64,000 bases of DNA from Microlunatus speluncae (GTDB lineage Bacteria > Actinomycetota > Actinomycetes > Propionibacteriales > Propionibacteriaceae): the NCBI RefSeq assembly GCF_009299835.1, contig NZ_VKCZ01000020.1, forward strand, positions 434,001 to 498,000. The letters are read 5' to 3'. This document shows, piece after piece, positions 59,407 to 64,000 of this stretch (position 1 is its first letter; the number at the start of each line of letters is the position of its first letter). The translations under genes were made by a program, and so were the position numbers. Under the pieces are notes generated by a model. It saw only the letters and a program-made list of their open reading frames with translations. It was not told the DNA's origin and made no database searches.

Positions 59407-60141
59407 TCAGGTCGTGATGCCCCGGACTCGGAAGTCGCGCCAGCGCGCATCCAGACCCTGGTCGCTGAGCGAGCGGCTCCGGCCGTTCCGGATCGGCAGC
59501 ATGGTCCAGATGCCGAAGCCGAGGCACAGCCGCTGCGGGATCAGGGTGCCTTCCGCCCGAAAGATCACCTGGCCGTCGACGGTCCAGGTCGCGGTCGAGT
59601 TGGCCGCGTCGAGCGTGATCTCGCAGGTCCGCAGCCGAGTGAAGTCGTCGTCGAAGTCCTCGTACGGCGATTCGATCACGTGATAGAACGGGTCGGCCGC
59701 GCCCCAGGCACCCAGCTGTTCGTGCAGCGCGAGGACCCGGGTCGAGGTGCCGCAGACCGCAAAGACCCGCCGACTCTCCTCGACATCGAAGACGTGGAAG
59801 GCGGCCATGGCCCGGCGATAGTCGGCCGGGTCGCCGCCGAGGTTCTTGATCGCGAGCTCGACGGCAAACGTCACCGGCCGGTCCGGCGGCAGGTCGAACC
59901 GACCGGTCGAGAAGATCAGATACTTGGGGCTGTCGCCGGTCTGGAACTCGTCGTCGGCCAGCGAGAACCGCGGAATGGTGACCCGCACCTCGCCCTCGCC
60001 GACGGTCACCCGGGCCTCGGGGTCGATCGGCAGGTGGACCTGCCCGCCCGGCCGCGGCATCGGCATCGGCTGCCACCGGGCCGGGTCGAGCTCCGGCCCG
60101 CGGAGCTCGTCGTACGTGGTGAAGCCCTCGTCGGTCGGCAT
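59407..60141 (-). CDS. DUF6081-like protein (beta-sandwich)
   Basis: 244 residues from MPTDEGFTTYDEL, with GAGAGGA seven bases upstream. Beta-rich throughout: FTTYDELRGPELDPARWQPM, VTIPRFSLADDEFQTGDSPK, PVTFAVELAIKNLGGDP, TCEITLDAANSTATWTVDGQ, then CLGFGIWTMLPI. This resembles DUF6081 and other concanavalin-type lectin folds; I am not sure of the family name. No signal peptide is evident. Confidence 0.65.
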   Translation of the reverse strand: MPTDEGFTTYDELRGPELDPARWQPMPMPRPGGQVHLPIDPEARVTVGEGEVRVTIPRFSLADDEFQTGDSPKYLIFSTGRFDLPPDRPVTFAVELAIKNLGGDPADYRRAMAAFHVFDVEESRRVFAVCGTSTRVLALHEQLGAWGAADPFYHVIESPYEDFDDDFTRLRTCEITLDAANSTATWTVDGQVIFRAEGTLIPQRLCLGFGIWTMLPIRNGRSRSLSDQGLDARWRDFRVRGITT

Positions 60142-60257
60142 GCTCTGTCCTCTCGTCGCCACTCATTTCCCAGACCCCCGGAACCGCGGAAACGTGACGG
60201 GACCGCCGGGTTGAGTCAGGAAGTTGTCCGGTCACCCGGAGCGAGGGCCCAAATTCC

Positions 60258-60294
60258 TTGTGTCTCTCGTCACAAACTGCCTATCGTTCAGGTG
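60258..60294 (+). promoter_or_regulatory. -35/-10 pair giving a leaderless start
   Basis: TTGTGT (60258-60263), an 18-base gap and TATCGT (60282-60287) with the GTG start codon 7 bases later. This fits a leaderless transcript of the downstream gene. Confidence 0.5.
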
Positions 60295-60776
60295 TGGGAT
60301 GGCTGGTGATCGGTTACGTGCTCTTCGCCGGCCTGTTGTTAGGACTGGCGGCCCTCTGGTGGGCTGCGAGCCGATGGCTCCGGCAACGCCGGGTCCGGCT
60401 CGACTCGGGATCCGGTCTGTCCGATGACGACCTGATCGAGCGGGTCGCCGAAGCGGTACGACAGCGGGCCGAGCATCGTCGAAACGTGTCCGCACTCCGG
60501 CACCAGTGCGGCATCCCGATCGAACGACTGGCCGCCGACCTGCGCCGGCTACGCCGGATCATCGCCGCCGACGCCGCCCGTTCGGCCGCCCATCAGCTCG
60601 GCAACCGGCTGGCGTACGACCGGCTGCTGATCCAGTGCTGCGAAATGCTCGGCATCGTGCACGAGCTGGACCGCGAGACCGGCGGCCACGACCGCGACAT
60701 CGAGCGGCTCCGGGTCGAGGCCGAACTCGAACGCGCCGGCCTGATCCTCTCCACCGGCTACGGCCGCGCAGCCTGA
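60294..60776 (+). CDS. hypothetical membrane-anchored protein
   Basis: 160 residues from a GTG. One N-terminal membrane segment (VGWLVIGYVLFAGLLLGLAA), then a long cytoplasmic or exposed helical region (LIERVAEAVRQRAEHRRNVS, LRRLRRIIAADAARSAAHQL, ERLRVEAELERAGLIL). Not recognised. It is separated by one palindromic element from the serine hydrolase. Confidence 0.7.
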   Translation: MGWLVIGYVLFAGLLLGLAALWWAASRWLRQRRVRLDSGSGLSDDDLIERVAEAVRQRAEHRRNVSALRHQCGIPIERLAADLRRLRRIIAADAARSAAHQLGNRLAYDRLLIQCCEMLGIVHELDRETGGHDRDIERLRVEAELERAGLILSTGYGRAA

Positions 60777-60800
60777 CTTATCCACACCCCGGTCGCCGAG

Positions 60801-60844
60801 TTGTCAGAAATGAGTAGCCCTATGGCACAACTCATTTCTGACAA
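60801..60844. repeat. 15-bp perfect palindromic element
   Basis: ttgtcagaaatgagt (60801-60815), loop agccctatggcaca, actcatttctgacaa (60830-60844). AT-rich for this genome. Between convergent genes, so a terminator is likely, but arms are long and perfect as in the other dispersed palindromes. Confidence 0.7.
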
Positions 60845-60849
60845 GTCGG

Positions 60850-61986
60850 TCAGGGGAGGGTGAGGAGGGCGTCGGAGAGGGTGGCGCGGAAGGGGTTCAT
60901 CTCGGACCAGTCGCGGGACGGGTGGACCCGGTTGGTGAGCAGCACGAGGACCAGGTCGCGCTGCGGGTCGATGCTGATCGAGGTGCCGGTGTAGCCGGTG
61001 TGGCCGATCGCCGGCGACTCCGCGAGCCGGCCCATGAAGCCCGTCTGGCCGATCCGGAATCCCAAGCCCTGTTGGAAATCGGGGTTCAGGCCGTCCGGCA
61101 GTTGCGGTCGGGCCATCTCCTGCAACGTCGCGGCGCTCAGCCCGAGGCCGGACTCGCCGCCGGCCAGGCCGGTCAGCACGGCGCGGCCGAAGATCAACAA
61201 ATCGCCCGCGGTGCCGAACAGGCCGGCGTTGCCGGCGATCCCACCGAGCGAGGCGGCGTTCTCGTCGTGCACGATGCCCCGGCTGTCCTGCGCCGGCTCG
61301 TCCGGGCCCGCGGGCGACAGGTCCGGTGACCAGGCGATCGGCCGCATCTCGGTCGCCGCGATCTGTTCCCGGCCGATGCCGGCCTGCAGCGGCCGGTAAC
61401 GCGTGTTGGCCATCCCCAGCGGGCGGCAGATCCGGTCCAGCACGGCCTGCCCGAGATCCAGGCCGGTCATCCCCTGGAAGAGCAGCGCCAGGTTGAGATA
61501 GCCGATGCAGGAGTAGCAGAACCGGGTGCCGGGCTCGGCCTCGAGCGGGGAGTCGAGCACGGCGCGGATCCGGGCATCGACGTCGGGCTGGTCCCAGAGC
61601 CGCTGGATCGCGGCCAGCCCGCTGGTGTGGGTCAGCAGTTGTCGTACGGTCACCGCGGACCGGGCCGGATCGGACCAGTTCTGGAGGTAGTCCGCGACCG
61701 GGGCGTCCAGCTCGAGCTCACCCTGTTGCACCAACTGCATGATCAACACGGCGGTGAAGAGCTTGGTCACCGAGGCGAGGTCGTACCAGGTCTCGGTGGT
61801 TGTCGCGGTCCGCTGCTCGGCCGGCACCGGGGTCCCGGCGAGATCCGCGTACCGATAGCTGTCGCCGGCCGCGAAGACCGTCCGCTCGCCGCCGCGGTCG
61901 ATCCCGCAGACGGCCCCGGGGAAGAGTGGTCGGGGCTCGGTGTCGATCCCGCTCCGGAGCAGCCGGGCCAGCGGTTCGGTGTCCAT
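60850..61986 (-). CDS. serine hydrolase of the beta-lactamase/class C type
   Basis: 378 residues. Catalytic SVTK (SxxK) in YDLASVTKLFTAVLIMQLVQ, YSC in TRFCYSCIGYLNLALL (YxN variant, here C in place of N), and HTGYTG in AIGHTGYTGTSISIDPQRD. No signal peptide, so cytoplasmic. The family includes esterases and D-amino-acid peptidases; antibiotic resistance is not implied. Confidence 0.88.
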   Translation of the reverse strand: MDTEPLARLLRSGIDTEPRPLFPGAVCGIDRGGERTVFAAGDSYRYADLAGTPVPAEQRTATTTETWYDLASVTKLFTAVLIMQLVQQGELELDAPVADYLQNWSDPARSAVTVRQLLTHTSGLAAIQRLWDQPDVDARIRAVLDSPLEAEPGTRFCYSCIGYLNLALLFQGMTGLDLGQAVLDRICRPLGMANTRYRPLQAGIGREQIAATEMRPIAWSPDLSPAGPDEPAQDSRGIVHDENAASLGGIAGNAGLFGTAGDLLIFGRAVLTGLAGGESGLGLSAATLQEMARPQLPDGLNPDFQQGLGFRIGQTGFMGRLAESPAIGHTGYTGTSISIDPQRDLVLVLLTNRVHPSRDWSEMNPFRATLSDALLTLP

Positions 61987-62019
61987 GATTTCGACCCTAT
62001 CCGGAGCCGATCCGCGCTC

Positions 62020-62529
62020 TCAGTCCGAGTCCGCCTCGGCGCCACGGACGGCGGCCAGGACCTCCGGATCGGTGCAGCCGCGGGCGAATCCGGCGATCCG
62101 GCGCCGGATGTCCCGGCCCAGCAGCCAGCTGCCGACCGGATGCAGCAGCGGCCGGAGCCAGGCCGGCCGGCAGCTGAACGTGTACTTCCAGGTCGCCTCG
62201 GTGCCGCCCTCGCCGTCGGCCACGAACCGCCAGCCGCCGCCGAACGTCTCGAAGAACCAGGGCCCGCGATCCATCGTCATGCCGACGTTGCCGACGTCGC
62301 GGCTCGGCGTCGGCGGGGCGTAGGAGACGTACCGGCTGATCATGGACAGGCCGTGCCGGGACCGGGTGAAGGTGCGAACGCCGCGGTCGGCCCGGGTCGC
62401 ACCGTCGAGGAAGTGCTGTCGCCGGATGAACGGATCCCAGCGCAGCCGGGTCTCGCCGGTCGTCTGGGACACGGCGAACGCGACCGCAGGGCTCACCGCG
62501 ATCCGGATCCGGGCTTCCACCTGCGGCAT
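62020..62529 (-). CDS. SRPBCC family protein
   Basis: 169 residues. Single START-like/SRPBCC hot-dog-shaped pocket: VEARIRIAVSPAVAFAVSQT, WDPFIRRQHFLDGATRADRG, FFETFGGGWRFVADGEGGTE. Probably binds or sheds a small hydrophobic molecule; the role is unknown. It is separated by a 33-base gap from the serine hydrolase on the same strand. Confidence 0.8.
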   Translation of the reverse strand: MPQVEARIRIAVSPAVAFAVSQTTGETRLRWDPFIRRQHFLDGATRADRGVRTFTRSRHGLSMISRYVSYAPPTPSRDVGNVGMTMDRGPWFFETFGGGWRFVADGEGGTEATWKYTFSCRPAWLRPLLHPVGSWLLGRDIRRRIAGFARGCTDPEVLAAVRGAEADSD

Positions 62530-62678
62530 TGTTTCCCTTTCAAACAGGGGTTCTGGCTGTGGTCAAGGTCATAGCCCGAGGCCCGCGGCGCACTTGTTCG
62601 GCGAGGTAGACTTATTTCGAAATCGAAAGTTTCGACGCCGAAGCTGCCACCAGAGCAAACCCCCCGAAAGGACCCAGC

Positions 62679-62834
62679 ATGTCACGCCTCGCGAAGGCTC
62701 TCCGAAGCCGCCGTGAGATCAATCGGACCCGCCGCGAGATCAACCGGGCCATCTACAGCGCCGCTACGCCGGCGATGCGGGATGAGCTGATCATGGTCGC
62801 GCAGCGCAACGGCGTCTTCACTCCCCACCGCTGA
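62679..62834 (+). CDS. small basic protein
   Basis: 51 residues: MSRLAKALRSRREINRTRRE, INRAIYSAATPAMRDELIMV, AQRNGVFTPHR. GAAAGGA lies before the ATG. The repeat RREINRTRREINRAIY and the high Arg content are striking. It has its own AT-rich promoter region and a strong terminator, so it is a monocistronic small gene. I know similar short Arg-rich proteins in Propionibacteriaceae but no function. Confidence 0.65.
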   Translation: MSRLAKALRSRREINRTRREINRAIYSAATPAMRDELIMVAQRNGVFTPHR

Positions 62835-62862
62835 CCCAGAGCTACTCCCCCTCCCCCTGAAG

Positions 62863-62900
62863 GAAAGGGCTTCCGGCATCCCAGCCGGAAGCCCTTTTCC
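62863..62900 (+). terminator. rho-independent terminator of the small protein gene
   Basis: aaagggcttccggc (62864-62877), loop atccca, gccggaagcccttt (62884-62897) then ttcc: a 14-bp stem with T-rich tail, 30 bases after the stop codon. It also lies beyond the 3' end of the convergent M50-like gene. Confidence 0.9.
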
Positions 62901-62925
62901 TGTATCAAGGGGCGAACAAGGCTTG

Positions 62926-63690
62926 TCAGCGGACCAGGGCGCTCGCGCGGGCGGCCAACTCCGGTAGCAGGAAGGCGATGCCGAGGATCAGGCCGGCGAC
63001 GTTGGCCAGCAGGAAGAAGACCGACCAGGCCAGGGCCGGGATCGGGGTCAGGCCGGCGAGCTGGTCGGCGTCCGAGGCGGTCGCCTGCCGGCGCCGGCGT
63101 TGTCGCATCAGTTCGATCACCGGCTTGGGCGCGGCGATCAGCAGCAGCCAGGTGATCAGGTACGCGATCCCGGACTGCACGGTCGGCGGCGCGAACCAGG
63201 TGATCGCCACCAACGCGGCGCCCAGTCCCAGGATCACCAGCAGGCCATAGAAATTCCGGATCTGCACCAGCAACAGCGCGAGCAAGATCAACATCAGCCA
63301 GAGCAGTCCGACGCCGCGGCCCGCGGCCAAGAGCAGGGCGGCGCCGATGCCGAGCAGGGCCGGCCCGAGATAGCCGGCGGCCAGCATGATGATCATGCCG
63401 GGCCCGGACGGCCGACCGCTGGACAGGGTCAGCCCCGAGGTGTCGGAATGCAGCCGGATGCCGTGCAGCCGGCGCCCGGTGAGCAGCGCCGCGACGCCGT
63501 GCGCACCCTCATGGGTCACGGTGACCAGCAGCCGGGTGACCGGCCACACCGGCCGGATCACCACCGCCAGCAGGGCGATGCCGGCGATGACCATGATCAC
63601 CTCGGCCGGCGGGGCGGGCTGGACCGAGAGCGCGCGCCGGAAGATCTCCTGAACGATCTCCACGATGCTCAGAGCGCCCCGGTGCTCCAC
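62926..63690 (-). CDS. M50-like metalloprotease/integral membrane protein
   Basis: 254 residues (a GTG nine codons later, at 63663, is an alternative start just after the upstream stop). Zinc motif LVTVTHEGAHGVAALLTGRR (HExxH). Seven or so membrane segments. This matches the M50B-like membrane peptidase family of actinobacteria (PF13398). The protease activity is inferred. It overlaps or abuts the HD-protein gene upstream on the same strand. Confidence 0.8.
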   Translation of the reverse strand: MEHRGALSIVEIVQEIFRRALSVQPAPPAEVIMVIAGIALLAVVIRPVWPVTRLLVTVTHEGAHGVAALLTGRRLHGIRLHSDTSGLTLSSGRPSGPGMIIMLAAGYLGPALLGIGAALLLAAGRGVGLLWLMLILLALLLVQIRNFYGLLVILGLGAALVAITWFAPPTVQSGIAYLITWLLLIAAPKPVIELMRQRRRRQATASDADQLAGLTPIPALAWSVFFLLANVAGLILGIAFLLPELAARASALVR

Positions 63691-64000
63691 AGCACCCCGC
63701 TGCCGCCGGACAAACGCGACGAGAAGGCGATCGCCTGCTCGTCGGTCAGGCCGCTGACGAAGTCGATGATGCCGCGGCCGCGCCCCATCCGGACCAGCTC
63801 GGCGTCGCCGGTCCGACCGCGCACCCCGTCCGGTTCACTGACCCGGCGCGAACCTTCCAACCAGCCGGGCTCCTCCTCGGCCACCCGCCGGTACGCGCCC
63901 GTCGCCACCCGGACCAGGTCGAGCAGCCGGCGCGGCGCCCGGGCCGCGTCCAGCCGGTCCGACAGCCACTCGTCCAGCGCGGCCACCAGCCGCTGCAGGA
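63669..64000 (-). CDS. HD-domain (dGTPase-like) protein, C-terminal part
   Basis: About 110 C-terminal residues, the rest being beyond the window. DEWLSDRLDAARAPRRLLDL, GRGIIDFVSGLTDEQAIAFS and SRLSGGSGV resemble the C-terminal helices of dGTP triphosphohydrolase-like HD proteins (DYVAGMTDRYA-type motif). The HD motif itself is not in the window, so the call is tentative. Confidence 0.5.
   Translation of the reverse strand, partial: LQRLVAALDEWLSDRLDAARAPRRLLDLVRVATGAYRRVAEEEPGWLEGSRRVSEPDGVRGRTGDAELVRMGRGRGIIDFVSGLTDEQAIAFSSRLSGGSGVLWSTGAL

Noticed and set aside
60779..60787. TTATCCACA, a perfect DnaA box
   Set aside because: Isolated; no cluster of boxes, dnaA, dnaN or AT-rich unwinding region is nearby. 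Similar words at 26060-26110 and 57251 are degenerate and also not clustered.
60850..61986. Class C beta-lactamase giving drug resistance
   Set aside because: No signal peptide and a Cys at the YxN position; more likely an esterase-type family member.
1..64000. tRNA, rRNA, transposase or phage genes
   Set aside because: None seen: no cloverleaf-like GGTTCGA...CCA pattern, no DDE or integrase-type protein and no structural phage proteins.

Overview
The window is 64 kb of chromosome from a very GC-rich (about 70% by eye) Gram-positive actinobacterium. Frequent GTG starts, several apparently leaderless genes, a FadE5-type acyl-CoA dehydrogenase, an ECF42-type sigma factor with a DGPF protein, a DUF222/HNH (13E12-like) gene, an F420-ligase-type domain and an iron-box site all fit Actinobacteria. 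The style (many VOC, DHFR-like and methyltransferase singletons, words such as TGATCA) suggests Propionibacteriaceae, perhaps Microlunatus-like; that assignment is inference. No rRNA, tRNA, prophage, transposase or CRISPR array is visible.

Layout. 0-12 kb: housekeeping and scattered enzymes (amidohydrolase tail, FadE5-like dehydrogenase, DUF1697, AraC/VOC pair, DUF4037 protein and kinase, membrane protein, guaB, photolyase, pentapeptide-repeat protein, APH-like kinase). 12.5-16.1 kb: a two-gene segment, an APH-like kinase and a large protein fusing a degenerate asparagine synthetase to a coenzyme F420:glutamate ligase-type domain, bracketed by inverted copies of a 60-bp palindromic repeat. 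16-27.6 kb: DedA protein, methyltransferases, GNAT, GrpB, nucleotidyltransferase, DUF2332, HAD, DinB, MazG-like protein, TagD-type cytidylyltransferase and a transglutaminase-like protein. 27.6-36 kb: a LuxR-type ATPase regulator, a siderophore uptake pair around an iron box, a WYL regulator with epoxide hydrolase, and a Gfo/Idh/MocA dehydrogenase. 36.9-43.2 kb: a sugar ABC operon (binding protein, two permeases, GMC dehydrogenase, LacI), tightly coupled. 43.3-45.2 kb: a lower-GC patch with gene remnants. 45.3-47.6 kb: a MarR regulator, ureohydrolase-fold enzyme and paired SMR subunits. 47.6-51.3 kb: TetR, rifampin-phosphotransferase-like enzyme and an alkyladenine DNA glycosylase, overlapping. 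51.5-64 kb: secreted SH3b protein, the DHFR/YCII/ECF operon, a second transglutaminase-like paralogue, a frameshifted nucleotidyltransferase, the DUF222/HNH gene, a serine hydrolase, SRPBCC, a small basic protein, an M50-like membrane protein and an HD-protein tail.

The intergenic DNA is rich in structured repeats: (1) a palindromic 60-mer at 12.5 and 16.1 kb; (2) a repeat of about 280 bp at 22.9 and 56.8 kb; (3) TTCGACAGGCTCAGGGAAC-type REP-like units at 9.2, 33.1, 36.9 and 58.7 kb, the last inside a coding region; (4) long-arm hairpins sharing one arm sequence at 7.2 and 27.6 kb; (5) a 37-bp repeat at 8.9 and 36.8 kb. The most unusual coding observations are the AsnB/F420-ligase fusion inside its bracketing repeats and the MarR-ureohydrolase-SMR operon with altered key residues.
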